This document shows, piece after piece, positions 1 through 13,605 of a stretch of DNA of 64,000 nucleotides. The stretch is from Chrysogorgia sp. JL179-B06. Lineage: Eukaryota > Cnidaria > Anthozoa > Scleralcyonacea > Chrysogorgiidae. Under the pieces are notes generated by a model, which was not told the DNA's origin, searched no databases, and was given only the letters and a program-made list of their open reading frames with translations. The stretch spans positions 2,521,001-2,585,000 of the forward strand of contig JAYKKM010000224.1 of NCBI GenBank assembly GCA_035772405.1, given 5' to 3'. Position numbers and translations under genes: made by a program. Positions within the stretch are counted from its first letter, which is position 1. Each line of letters starts with the position of its first letter.

Positions 1-180
1 ATAAAAACAACGGAAAGGTATACGAAACATATCTGTTACGAAATTACATCGGTTTAACGAACATAAAAGCATTAAATCATCGGGTAAACTACGAATAGAT
101 CTTGAAGCCATGTCCTTTGATTTTAGAGGCGAGTCTCGCTTTAATCGCTAATACGCATTTTCTTATATAACATCTGATCT

Positions 181-910
181 TCCCATTTTAAGTAGACGAA
201 ACCTACAGCGTTCGATTCGCCAGATTCAAGTGATCATTTCGATATAGAATTGATGTAAATCGGATAAAAACACAACATTTCATGATTAATATTACGGAGT
301 TTCACGGGATAAATGTCAACACAGTATTAGTATAATATTTCCCTGCCCTTCGGCTGTCCTTTCCGTCTTCATGATTGATCTCTCATCTGTGTTTCTTTCA
401 TCTTCACATTTTAAGTAGACGAAACCTACAGCGTTCGATTCGCCAAATTCAAGTGACCATTTCGATATAGAATTGATTTAAATCAGACAAAAACACAACA
501 TTTCATAATGATAAATATTACGGAGTTTCGCGGGATAAATGTCAACACAGCATAATAATATTTCCCTGTCCTTCGGCTGTCCATTCTGTCTTCATGATTG
601 ATCTCTCATCTGTGTTTCTTTCACCTTGGAGAGAATCTTTGCAATGGTTTGCAGGTTTACAGGTCTCGGTAAACTTTCCAACTGCGATTCATTGTCAATA
701 AAACGAAAGTCCGAAATCGCTTTGCCTTGCAACGACTATCTCTGTTATGTTGACGTTTCGTCCACGGTTCTCTCTTTAATCTCTCATCTGTGTTTCTCTC
801 AGTCATCCAGTTATCTTGGAGAGAATCTTTGCATTAATTTGCGGGTTTACAGGTCTCGTAAATGCTTTTCAGACTGCGATTCATTGACAATAAAACTGGC
901 CGAAATCGCT
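181..910. repeat. Tandem duplication of a ~225-bp unit with divergent partial copies
   Basis: A unit beginning near 'ttttaagtagacgaaaccta' occurs at about 190 and again at about 411 with only a few differences, and each copy continues through a shared 'catgattgatctctcatctg' segment. A second, shorter repeat ('cttggagagaatctttgca', then a 'gattcattg' segment) occurs at about 627-740 and 815-910. Small open frames here have no recognisable domain. I read it as non-coding tandem repeats downstream of MPI. Confidence 0.75.
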
Positions 911-1197
911 TTAATTCGCTATTTATACGCCCACGCAATAATTACAACATGACGAACATGACATGACGAACACAGAAATCAAGCTGGATTTAAGACTTGT
1001 GCTCACCACAGGTGGCCCAAGTAATAATAAATCATAATTAATGCCATTAGATTGAATTTTATGAAAGCTAATTTCCATCCTTGCCTATGCAACGAATTTT
1101 TTTCCAGTTTTTAAATGTTGAATAATGCATAATATGAACTGAAATAGGCCATAAAAGAACGAGCATTTCAGCCAAAAAAATGGTCACTTTCACGCGC

Positions 1198-1237
1198 CCC
1201 AGGGCATTTTGCCTCCATAGAGGCAAAATGCCCTGGG
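1198..1237. repeat. Perfect 18-bp-arm inverted repeat (hairpin)
   Basis: Two perfect 18-base arms flank a 4-base loop (cata, 1216-1219). The arm sequence (cccagggcattttgcctc) matches the ends of the larger MITE copies at 8308-8698 and 22234 onward, so this looks like a collapsed, ends-only derivative of that family. It sits inside sequence resembling the foldback element at 23085-23460. Confidence 0.8.
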
Positions 1238-2489
1238 TTACGAGGTTGTAGGTGTGACGTCAAGGTGGTTGCAGTAGTGTGAAGATGGCCGAAATTAGTG
1301 AGAACGTTTTAAAAAATTACGCTCTCTTTCGCTCTCTGTATATCAAACACCTTCACATTTTCAGTAGACATTTGAGCTAAATTTGGACCCAATCTCTGTG
1401 ACAGATTTTTTAATAAATTAGTTTTTATGTTTAAAACGACAATGTCAATGCGCTCCTATAACAACACTAGTTGCCGAATCACTTGACATTTTTTTAAAAA
1501 TAGGCATGCATATGTGAACTGCGCAGACCAAGTAATTTTATTTAATTATCACTTCTTGTCCTCAGACGCCATGTTGTTGTTTACTTGGATTTCGAGATGC
1601 CATGGTCAATAACCGGTTCAACTTTGTCGATTGATCACGTGATTTGGATGCATTCAAGATTTTCAACCTTCAAAGCTAAATTCGAACCAGTATCGGACAG
1701 ATTTTTAACGAAATTGGTCGATTTTGCTTAAATCTTTCCTGTCTGGCCCAGTCAAAATCGGTCGTATAAGACTGAAGTCGTGAATCGAAAAACACGACAA
1801 AAAAATTGCATATGGACTTATAGTACGTATTCCATATAAGGTCATATCGCAGAAAACGTTCGTTTACAATATGATATTCGTAATACGAAAATTATATTTT
1901 TGGGCATGTTCGATTATCCGCTTTCAAAGAGAACTAAGTTAGCTAGTTTATTAGGCTTTCAGAAAATATATAGCTTTCGCAACAGTTATGGTTATTTCCA
2001 GATATATGATCAATAGAAAAAGAAACGACGAATAACTGAAAAACAATTTTTCGTTTCATAGGCACAAATTGCATGCAATATTTAGGCAATCTAGTTTGAT
2101 TTAGTTTAGAATAACATTTCAATCAATTGATTAATAATTGACTAATTAATCAATGAATTGGCTAATGACGTCAGTATTAAACTTAAATTTTTATCTACTA
2201 TAGTCTATAGGGGTATTTAGGAAAAACGCCACATGAATACCACATGGCTATTTTTCTAAATATCACACCAGGGACGTTGCGATGTAATACTGACAAGCAA
2301 CAGCTTTTTCAATAAAATTTCGCAATATTTTAAATTGATTGACTTAATATGAAATAACACTAGTTCTCAAAGAAAGAACACGAGTGGTAATTTTTCATTG
2401 ATTCGTCTCGAACAAGTGTTATTTCCCCCTAAACTAAGTTTAGTTTAATTCGTCACATTACATTGACTCTAGCTTCCTCCGCAGGCATC

Positions 2490-2872
2490 AACGAGCTCCG
2501 GCTGGGGAGGGATCTCAGCGAGCGCGGTAAGCGATATCTCATCGCGTAGTTATATTCCTGTTAAAAATTCCGGTGCGTTTATATGGACAAGCGGGCCAGC
2601 CCGGTTAGCGAGATCTCGCTTGAGAGGCGAGATCTTGGTAAGTGGGATGAAAAATTTCTCATATAAACACTCGCAGCCGGGCTGGCCCGCTTATAGACTT
2701 GCTCCAAGTCCGCCTCTTGGTTCGGTTAAAACGAGTTTAGTGGTTTGGGTTTGTTTACACCGGTTTGTTTCGACGCTTGAAACACTTGAAATCATCTCGG
2801 TAAGCGGGATGAATTTTTCCCATATACCGGGCTGGCTCGCCTCTCATATAAACACCCCCTTTTAAACTTAAC
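2490..2872. repeat. Foldback-like repeat with 'cgggctggc' and 'tataaacac' motifs
   Basis: The segment repeats 'gggctggcccgc' and its complement, with 'gtttatatg' or 'catataaac' at the borders. A single end of the same family (gggtgtttatatg, then ggcgagctcgcccgg) appears at 10868-10905. No protein is recognisable; it is probably a non-autonomous DNA element in the sequence downstream of MPI. Confidence 0.45.
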
Positions 2873-2959
2873 CCTATCTAAAAATAAAGACCAGACAAAA
2901 ACAGAAAGGTCCTTTGAGTCATCGCTTTTTTAGTCATTTTCGCGAAGGAGGCCACATTG

Positions 2960-3098
2960 ACTGGTACAATAAATAAATAAATAATGACATTAAAAATAAA
3001 CAAGTGACAGCGTCCCAATTGACACCCTACCAAGCTAATCCATTTTATTTAATTATTTATTATATTTATTTATTATTTATTTTATTTATTTATTCTAA
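2960..3098 (-). other. MPI 3' UTR with AATAAA-type polyadenylation signals
   Basis: Read on the minus strand, the sequence directly after the MPI stop codon is A/T-rich and contains several overlapping AATAAA hexamers starting within ten bases of the stop. These are the standard eukaryotic cleavage/polyadenylation signal, and a very short 3' UTR is plausible. Which hexamer is used cannot be told from sequence. Confidence 0.45.
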
Positions 3099-3320
3099 CT
3101 AATTTGACAATTGACAGTAAGCTTGAAATATCAGCAGTCCATTGCCATTACATTTTATAGCCATGGAATGTTTGGCGGGGGAGAATATTACTGCTCCTGG
3201 AGAAATATCAATCCTTGTCTGCGAGTCGTTGCTCTCTACGTGTCCATCTCCTTTGATCACAATTATAATGCTTGGCCCATTCAATGCTTTTATTGTGTAG
3301 TGTAATTCTTCACGAGGAAC
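3099..3320 (-). CDS. MPI: MPI exon 8 (C-terminal cupin, stop codon)
   Basis: Begins [20 protein letters not shown] and ends QAYCQLSN followed by TAG. The glycine-rich GDG turn and [13 protein letters not shown] are typical of the C-terminal cupin strands. The acceptor is TATGCAG. An upstream in-frame ATG lies within the intron and is not the start. Confidence 0.93.
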   Translation of the reverse strand, partial: VPREELHYTIKALNGPSIIIVIKGDGHVESNDSQTRIDISPGAVIFSPAKHSMAIKCNGNGLLIFQAYCQLSN

Positions 3321-6300
3321 CTGCATAGTTTAATAAGTAAATAAAAAAATAGGTTAGTAAATGTGTCTGCTGACACACGAACTTGAGTTACAGAGAAATG
3401 TGGGCGCTTTCTCGATATATGAACAAACCGAAATTCAAATAATCGCTAACCCTAATCCTATCCCTTATCCTAATCCTTATCCTAACCCAAATCCTAACCC
3501 TAAAACTGACTTGGGTTGATGTTATAATAATTTTAAATTTCGGTTGCTCATATATCGAGAAAGGGCCGAAATGTGAGATAAGTAAGTTCATTGGCTTGTG
3601 TCCATTCTTTGTGAGTATGTCCGAGGCTATAAGAACGGGTGCTATAGTTGTCACGATATACTGCGGAACCCATACCCCCCCAGGGTATAGCGAAGGTGGG
3701 TTAATTGAGACGCGTTTGTTTAGGATATAATGACAAATATGTGCGACGGTAAACATTAATACCCGTATACTAGGTTCATACGTTTTGAGTCTAAATACAT
3801 AACATATACGTGCCTATTATATTACGCAAACGTGTACATCTTTCGTAAAAACCTGCTTATGTAGTTCGTAAGATCACAAATCGCCATTGACCGCTTCGCT
3901 CCGAAATATTGTCCGATTCATACGGATCACCTAAAACGACTTTTTACTTCCTTATAAGGAGTTGGTCCTACCATGCTCCGCTGAAGTATATATACAAACG
4001 TTTCGTGAGAAATGGATCCCCGCCGAGAATGCAACTTTAAAATGTTTTATTGTCTTATTTGGAAGAACTTTTAAAATGATAAAGTAACTTCTTTTGAAGA
4101 TTTTCGTTTCTTTGCTTTCTTTTTGAGATATATCAGTTTGTTTGATATGCAAATGTCTGGAATTTCGTCACACATGCATGACTTATTGGAGAAATGTGTA
4201 TATCTCTTTCATTCTCGAACGAAATCCTTTAATTTAAAATCAAGAAGTTTGGTGTTGTGGGAGAAACGCACACACGTGTTATTCACACTTTAGTGTTTTT
4301 ATTTCATGAACGCAAAGATATAACATTTTTTTTTGTATCGTGAGCAGGCGGAATCCTAGCCTTACCTGCAATCTGATTGGCTGCAGCAGCGGGCGGAATT
4401 TTACGATATTTTGACCACGGTCACGGAATCTTAAATGCTAAAAAATTTTATCGTGATTTTTGCGTCATTATTAACTGGAAAATGGAAAACTAATACAGAA
4501 TTTGATTCAACTAAGCTGGAAATAATTATATTATACAAAAACTAAAGTATTTTGGTTTGTTTTTCTTTCCTTATCCAAATAATGCAGTTTTACCGAACTA
4601 AAGTAACTCAAGTTTTTAACTTGTATAATAAAAAAATTAATATGTTATTTACCGTTTTTGGTCGGTCCGGATAGAGAAATATTTGCCCTCGGTCTCAAAA
4701 ACGTATTTGACCTCTGGCAAATATTTCTCTATCCGGACCTCCCAGCCGGTAAATAACTCATTATGCATGTGTGACGAAATTCCAGATATTTGCATATCAA
4801 ACAAACTGATATATCTTAAAAAGAAAGCGAAGATGTGAAAATCTTCAAAAGAAGTTACTTTATCATTTTAAAAGTTCTTCCAAATAAGACAATAAAACAC
4901 TTTGAGGTTAGGGGCCCTTTAACTGATCTGAATAAGAGACTGGATCGAGCAACCCATTGTTTGATACTGCGAGAAATGAAACGAAAACATTTCGCGGTCC
5001 ATTTCATGAGACCATCTCATTTACATATCAAACAAACTGAGATATTTCAAAAACGAAGTAAAATACGGAAAAGTTGTAAAAGATGTTACTCTATCATTTT
5101 ACGAGTTCTTTCATATTAGACAAACTTAATTTTTGTTGCCAATGTCCTTTAAAAACTGAAATAAAAATTTTCATTTCATAGGCACTTTAAGTTATGAAAT
5201 AAAAACAAGTTACCTCGATTTTACGGACAGCAAAGTCCTTCACAGGTGGGTCATATATTTGGGTGTAAGGACAAGAAGTATCGATGTTGCTCTTAAACAT
5301 GTTGTCTTTTTTTGTTCCAGGAGTATAATCAAGCATTTCACATAGAGTTTCAACATCACGATACTTGGGTGTTAATCCTGCTCTTACAGTATTATCACTA
5401 CAAGCCATGCACTCGATGCAATCTGAAGAGAATAAAAATGCAGTACAATAATGTATACTTATAATATATTATAGTATATTATAATAGTATACTTATAAAG
5501 TGCTTATACAATGAAATATTCAGTTGTAAAATAATCTTTTGTTTGAAAGAACTCTTGAAACTATAAAGACTAACCATTTACAACTTTTTCATATCTCACT
5601 TCACTCTTGAGATATTAAGATTTGTTTAATATGTAAATGATCATACTTATGACATCACACTGCATAATGTCATTATTGAAAAATGCTGCATATCTTTACT
5701 ATGGTGGCCGAGGACTGCCATAACGTTTTCGTCTTTTTTTTTGCATATTTGATGCACTTGCATTTCAAGTGATTTCATTACATAATCTCAAGGATATAAA
5801 GCGTTTTCAATATGTTATTATACAGTGTGATGTCATAAGTTATATATTAAACAGATCTTAATATCTCAAGAGTGAAGTGAGATATGAAAAAGTTGTAAAT
5901 AGTTTCAAGAGTTCTTTCAAACAAAAGAGTTATTTTACAACTGAATCTTTCATTGCATAGGCACTTTAATAAAGGTTTTGTTCTAGAACGTTTGATAATA
6001 ACCCGTAAATCGAACACAAAACATTATAAGAGTATAGCAGTCAAGATTTCAACCCGGCCCAGGATAACATATCAATCGAACCATTCCCTTGTAATACCAT
6101 GTTTGCCGAAATTTCTGTCGAGGTTTCCTCGTGTATAGAGATACTTTGAATCCATCGTTTGAGGTCATTGTTTGAGGTTGTATTAGTGGAAATTAATTTT
6201 AATGAGGTATATTAGTTGTTAATGTGACCTATAAGAAAAAATCTAAGAAAAAATCAATCTTGAATGCTGTCTTGAAACGTCTTGTTGTTCCTCCATTGTT

Positions 6301-9300
6301 GACAGGCTCGTCATGGTGGTATTTGGTTTCGCGCGTGATACTCGGTCGAATTCCCCTCCACAGATAGGAATTAACTATTATTCCCCGCCACAACGGGGAA
6401 TTCGAGTTTAAATTGACTGGTCACGTGGTACAAATCTAGCTCTCTGATTGGACAATTTATAGTTGAGGTAGTTTACAGCCGTAAACATATCATGGAGACA
6501 CTCTGCAAGTAACCAAAGTAGAAACCTATATGGGCAATTTCCAAATAGGTTGTTTTCACGTGATGTCATTAAAACAAGTGTGTATTAATCGATTTGTAAA
6601 GTCGTGCATGGCGAAGAGGAAATTCTAAAATGGCGGTCTACATTGGGATGAAGGTTGAAACGTCTATACCGTAAAAAGATAACACAATTCAGTACATTAC
6701 CTCCAACAAGGTAAGCATGTGGAACATTAGGCCCAAGAAACATTGCTTGGCCTGGCAAAAGAATCATATGATTCAAAAAATAAATACAGAAACAGCCAAC
6801 GTCTCCGGGAAATTGCGAATTGAGTCTCAGCAATAGCTTCTTTAAAATCGGAGAACCATCTTGTGATGGCGTCATTGTGGCAATTCGATCAACCAGATGA
6901 GATAACGCTTGCTTAACGACATTGGCGTCCCTTGTCACTAACGCAGAAAAGCATCTTTTAAAGCAGTCCATTTTAATATTTTCATCTTTGTTTTCTAAAA
7001 AACACATTTAAAAATTACGCAAAATCCAAAATACTAAGTGTCGGGATCAATTTAAAGGACATTGCAACAAAAAAGTAAGGTTAGCTGTTTCTTGAAAATG
7101 AGAAGGTCCTTTTGAGTCATCCCTTTTAGCCTTCACCTTGGGGGAAGATACCGAAACAAATAATGCAAATAGAATTTGAAAATTCATGTTATTTCTAATA
7201 ATAAATGTGAAGAAATTCTCAATTATGATTGGCTGAGAGCAGTGCAATTTCAAGGAATTGAAGGAAACACAATGGAGAAAAAGGAAATACTTTGTAAAAG
7301 CACTTTCTTTCTTGTCTCATTTGGTCGTTGAATGTATTATAATTTGTTGATTGAATAAATTACTTTGTCACATGACTCCCGAACATCACTTCCTACAAAT
7401 GTTTTTTCAATGTAATGTACATTATATGGTCTAGTGATTACATCACATGTCTATGAGAGCACGCTCGAATAATGTAATTATTTCGAAAAACGAGACACAA
7501 GCATTGTTTTTTTTTTGCGAAAAAACTCACCTTTACACGTCACTTGCCGCTACTCGATATCTATCGACAATAGCACTCCGTCGAGATGACGTCAGTGTCC
7601 AAGTTTGTCCGCACTTACCCATAATTATTGCGGCCGTAACAAAAGAAAATAGCTCATTTGCAATCATTTGTAAGTCAAATTTGGTTTTTTGTCCGCATTT
7701 TGAGCTATTAATAAAAGCCAACGCTACGCTATTAGGTAGCCGAGTAGCGTAGCCAATCAGATTGCAGCATTTGCATTAGACTACTAATAAGTTTTTACTA
7801 ATACTATTTAGTTTAGTTTATATTTATCACTCTTTTAGGTGAATGGAATACCCATTGCTTATGTACTTTTTATTTATTCACATTTATTCACATTTATACA
7901 AATTTACGCGATAGTGGATTCCAGCTTTAAAGTGTATGTGACATGAAATATGTTATTGCTTCATTTGAAAGAGCATCAAAAAGTAGGACGATATGCTGTT
8001 TACCGTTCCTTGATATCTTTTCTAGTTCCAAGAGTTATAAAAATTTAAAGATGTCAAAATCAAGGGAAAATATGGCACAAACAAATTGCTGATTCAGCAC
8101 AAATTATGACGTCTCATATGGTTTGCATGTTAGTTTGGTGAATGTTTAAATGAACTATAGCTCAGTTACTATGTGTCAGAATCAAATGAACCTTTGCACA
8201 CAGATAGTGCAAGATGAAACACAGTTGTCACTAATTTTGTTGTCAAGGTAACACTGTTGTACCCAGGCCCCTTGCACGGATTTAATAAAACACACTGTAT
8301 TTATCAACCTCGTAGCCAGGGCATTTTGCCTCCATGGCGCAAGGTCGGCGAAAATTGCCCTGGGATCGGCTGGTCCATTCTATAATGCGATTGGCTTGTC
8401 ATAAAACTCAATTAATTCAGCCGAGTATGATTTATTCATCTAAATCTGAATATTGTCTTCAAATTTTACAGCAAATTAGAAGTGATAGCTTTCGCTAAAT
8501 TGGATATATGCTTCTTCATATCTTTTGTAAGAGATAACCATGGATGTATGGTGGATTATTAAGCTTGTTAGCTGCTTTTATGCCGACGAATGAACAAAGA
8601 CCACAAAAATTATCATATCTAAACACCCAGAAATTCTGGGTGTCATGTGACCAGCCATTTTCGCCGACCTTCCGCAAAATGCCCTGGGAACGAGGTTGTG
8701 TATTTATCACTGGGGTATAATTAAATAATTAAATCTAATTATTATAGTATAAATGTATTTTAGGCATGCATAGGTATGACAAGCACACGTCTGATATTAT
8801 TTTATCCTTAAGACAGAGTATGAAGGTGTTTTATAAAATCCGTTCAAGGGGCCTGGGTACAACAGTGTTACCTTGACAACAAAATTAGTGAAATCAACTG
8901 TGTTTCATCTTGCACTATCTGTGTGCAAAGGTTCATTTGATTCTGACACAATAAATAACTGAGCTATAGTTCATTTAAACATTCACCAAACTAACATGCA
9001 AACCATATGACGTCATAATCTGTGCTGAATCAGCAATTTTTTGTAAATCTTTATAACTCTGGAACTAGAAAAGATATCAAGGAATGGTAAACAGCATATC
9101 GTCCTACTTTTTGATGCTCTTTCAAATGAAGCAATAAAAAATTTCATGTCCTATACACTTTAAGATAATAAATTAGAAAATAGAAGGCTAACCTTTGCAA
9201 GCTGATACAAATAAAGAACTTTCTTGTAATCCAACAACTGTTTGCAGTTCTGGTATTGTCTTCAAGAACGTAGCAACTTCAAAGAATGGTCGAAATCCAC

Positions 9301-12300
9301 ACAAACCTTCAAATTCTGTCAATGCTAAAAATTCATAAACATAATTTTTAACGACATATTTTTATCGAAAACTCTAAAAGATTGGTGTCCTGCCGAAATA
9401 GTGTGTAGGAGGTCTAACGTCTCGAGCAAAGGCCCTTCCTCAGAGTGAAACTTGATAATATACTACTGGAAATACGTATCCGCAATAACTCCTCGCTCGC
9501 CTGTTCTATCCACCTAGAGTTTCATCCTGCAGGACTTTCTCGGCTCGACTTGCTCGGCCAATATTTAACCGATTTTAATTCTGAGATTTGGAGTTAACGA
9601 GTCTAAATACATTACATGTCATACGTGTCTATTATATTACGAGAACGTGCATACCCTTCATAAAAACCTGCTTATGTAGTTCGTCAGATCACAAAACGCC
9701 ATTGACCGCTTGGCTTTGTCGGCGCTTTCTCGATATATGAACAAACCGAAATTCAAATAATCGCTAACCCTAACCCAAATCCTAACCCTAAAACTGACTT
9801 GGGTTGATGTTATAATAATTTTAAATTTCGGTTGCTCATATATCGAGAAAGGGCCGCTTTGTCTGTCAAGGCCGAAATATTGTCCGATTCAAACGTATCA
9901 CCCAAAACGACTTTTTAATTCCTTATAAGGAGTTGGTCCTACCATTTTACAAGCACGCTGTGATCGGTCAGCTTGCCGGTCTCCATCAGCTTACGGAGAC
10001 CGGAACGACGTCATTAACTAATGAGAATTTACATTAAATCAAAATCGTTATATACCGTTATATATCGTAATTATCCAAAGTGTAAGAAATTGTTTCTGAG
10101 TTGTTTTATAAAAATAATAGAATACGTTTGCCCAGGTTTCTATAACGTGATCGAAAAACCCTAACGTTATAGAGACCCGGGCAAATGTATTCTATTATTT
10201 AAATAGATAACTAGGTATCGCCATTGAAAATCACGAACAATAAGATCTGTTGAAACATCACCAACACGTCTTACTACAACACGTCAGTAGAATAACCACA
10301 GCTATTACTTTGCTGACTCAGCGTTTTTCCGGATAAAATGACCAGATGAACTGCACATATCAGGTGTTAAATCAAATGCATACAATGCATATCCTTTAGA
10401 AAACTCCTCTCGCGATAGCCCGTGTTCATAATGTAGTACAATTTCCCAGTTCCAGAAAAAAACAGTGTATAGAATGTTTCGACGAACCTTTGATTCGGAC
10501 AAAATGATATTTTAATCGGTTTGAAAGGTATAATACACTATAGCTTCATCGTTACATGTTAAAATGTTGAAAATTGAACGGATTATTAAGTGTCCATTAA
10601 ACGCGGCACTTTCGACCAAATGGCGGTCAAAGCATATCGAAATCATTGTCTCTATAAAGCTAATAAGACCCTTGGTCTTGTAAAAAGAGTCTGCCGAGAC
10701 CTTGAAGATGTCAACACCAGGAAACTACTGCACTGCGTCATTGTCAGGTGGGCCTAAGCTTGAATTTGGTATAGCAATTTGTAGTCTCCTTATATAACAA
10801 GACGCTCACTGGGAGTTAACTCGGGCTAGGAATTTTGCGATGTAGTCGTTTGAATACGCCGTCTTATAGGGGGTGTTTATATGGAGGCGAGCTCGCCCGG
10901 AATTTCACCATGTGTAATTAACAGGAGATAAATCATTAATGTCAGACTCACTATCGTACAGAGTATGCCAAATTTTGTCTTCGCTTGCACGATTCACAAG
11001 AGCAGGTTTCGTCTTAATACTGCGATGTACACTGTGATTGTAAGCATGGACTAATTCAGGTAACATATCAATGTATCTCATAGTTTTTCGCTGCAAAATA
11101 ACGCCACATCTTCGTCTTGAAAGTACGATTCAATCGTTCAACGATGGATGCTTTGGTTTCATTAGAGGTGTTAATATGCAGATGAACATTCTCATCGTTT
11201 ATAAGTTTTTGAAAATGTTTGTTGAAAAATTCCGTTCCCTGGGTCAGTCAAAACCTTTCAGGCTTCCTTTCTGACGACAAAATCACTTTAAAAGCATCAA
11301 CAAGTGCAGGACCGGTTTTCTACTTGAGAGAGACAAACCATGCATACTTCGAAAACAATACACACCAGGAGATACCAATATCCGCCGTTAAACTATTGCA
11401 TAGACTGCATGTCGGCTAAATCCATTCGCCATTGTTTATTGATACATCCCACGAAAACACGGTTTCTTTTAAACGTCCGTCGCACCGGTTTGTGTAAAGT
11501 GTATACGCATCCTGTTTCATTGTCACAAATCTGTTTACGATTTAATGTGAATTTCCCCTCATTTTTCACATCCAGGTATAGAGCTTCCACTGCACCTCCA
11601 ACTGATCGTTTCGGATGAAAGTAAACACTTGACAAATATTCGTCTATATTGTTCATGTTACGTTGTCTCGGTCACATAACACATCGCAATGAACAAAATG
11701 TCATTTCATCACTCGAATTCATGGTGTCTCAGGTTCTCTAACTTGAACTTCTTGCGCTGTTTGACATGACACGCCAGAGGAAACATTTTCCGATACTCTA
11801 GTTAGTATAGCGGTTTGAACAATCCCATAGTTCTTAATGGTTTTGCTATTATACCCCATTTGTAAATGTCCTTCAAGATTAATTTCGTTTCATTTTTTTA
11901 CATTTACATTTTTGCCGATTGTGATTCTTGTTTCTTTTGGGCTCTGAACTCGATTTACTATAACATGAACCGTTATCGCAAAATGAAGAAGGTAATTCAA
12001 CACATATAGTTTTCAAAATTTCATTTAAGCACACATTACAAAGTCGACTCTTGCGATTTTAACTTATGAACACACATAACATAATCTAACAAATGTTCAA
12101 CGTTCATTGTCTCTCGATCTCAGTATACATCTTACTCCATACTATCCACGATAAATTCAACAGAGTCTCAAAGTAATGTCGATATACGATTGACGGCCGA
12201 GGAAGCTTTATAATTTTACAACACTCCAAAACACCACGCAAAATGTCTTCACAATCAATCTCTTTCAAAGCTTCAGCGGCATAGTTCAACCATCGACCAT

Positions 12301-13571
12301 CTTCATCAGATATCTCGCAATACTCTCTCATTTTTGTCCAGAGATCATCGGTCTCTACCTTCATACAGGCCTCTTGTTTCTCAATCTCTCGCACTCGTCT
12401 GTGCACAAACTCTGTAAAAACAAGGTTTATTACTCGATCGTAGTCATTCTCTCAAAATCGACTTCATCACAATATATCGTTTCAAACAGGTCTGCCATGG
12501 TTCTCTTTAAGTCTCTTTAACTAACTGTTCACAAGCACACTTACTAAGTAGAAAACCGTAAACATTGTGAAAATTTATCTTTGGATTGAAGGTCACGTGA
12601 AAAAAACTGTTTTATTTATGACGTAAGTTGAATATACTCGTTTCGGGCAGGAACAAGCACGCGTAACTGACACCATATCATATTACATTACGCATGCGCA
12701 ATGACATTAGTTTCAGTCTCAGTCGTTACGTTTATAGATCATCCTCGTGCATGTTCATAATAGACTCGTAATTTAAATGGTTCTTAAGATACTCCTTGAA
12801 TTCAATAAAATCATATGAATAAAAACTTTGAAGTGATTCTTTAGTGTCTTCGTATGTTGGTATGTTTCAAGTCGATTAACAGATGATTTCATGTCTCGCA
12901 ATCTACAAATAAACGCTCTAACAATGTTCTCTTCAGACGCTCTTTCCAAGGCGCAATCAAAGTAAAACCTTACTTTATCTCTATCTGACATCCCAGGGCA
13001 AAAGTGTCGCATTCGGCCAGAGCTGTCCATGGTGATGTATACCAAAGCGTTGATATTCAACGAAATTTCCTACGAAAAGTCTGTATCCATTGGAAAATCT
13101 TAGGAAACTACTACAAGTTTAACGATATATTTTGCTATACTATACCTTTGACGTTTTCTCCAGTGGCGGCACTACGGGTGTGCAAACGGTGCGCCGCACT
13201 GGGGCACATGGGCCGAGAGGCCCATCAGTCCATCCGACAAACTGCCTCTTTATTAATGATGTTATTATTAATAATAGTTTCTTAAAAATAATGGATACAT
13301 TACAAAAAAAGTGATTAATGGTCTTTATATTTTACTCAATTTCAGAGACCCTAAATTCAAAAATTTTCTGACCCCCTACATAAAAATGGACAATAGAAGT
13401 ATTAAATTCGGGCAAACTATGATAGTAAAGTAGGACTTTATACTAAATTGTGAGATTGCTTAAAGATAGAACGTATATGGCAACATTTGTGGTTGTTTTG
13501 TCTTAATGTGCATGCAATAAAATTCGGGCAATTTTATAAAAAATATAATATTCGGGCAAATTCAACTGGAC

Positions 13572-13605
<34 letters not shown>

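Noticed and set aside
3435..3520. Possible chromosome end or telomere
   Set aside because: The TAACCC-like repeats are short, degenerate and bounded by MITE termini with target duplications.
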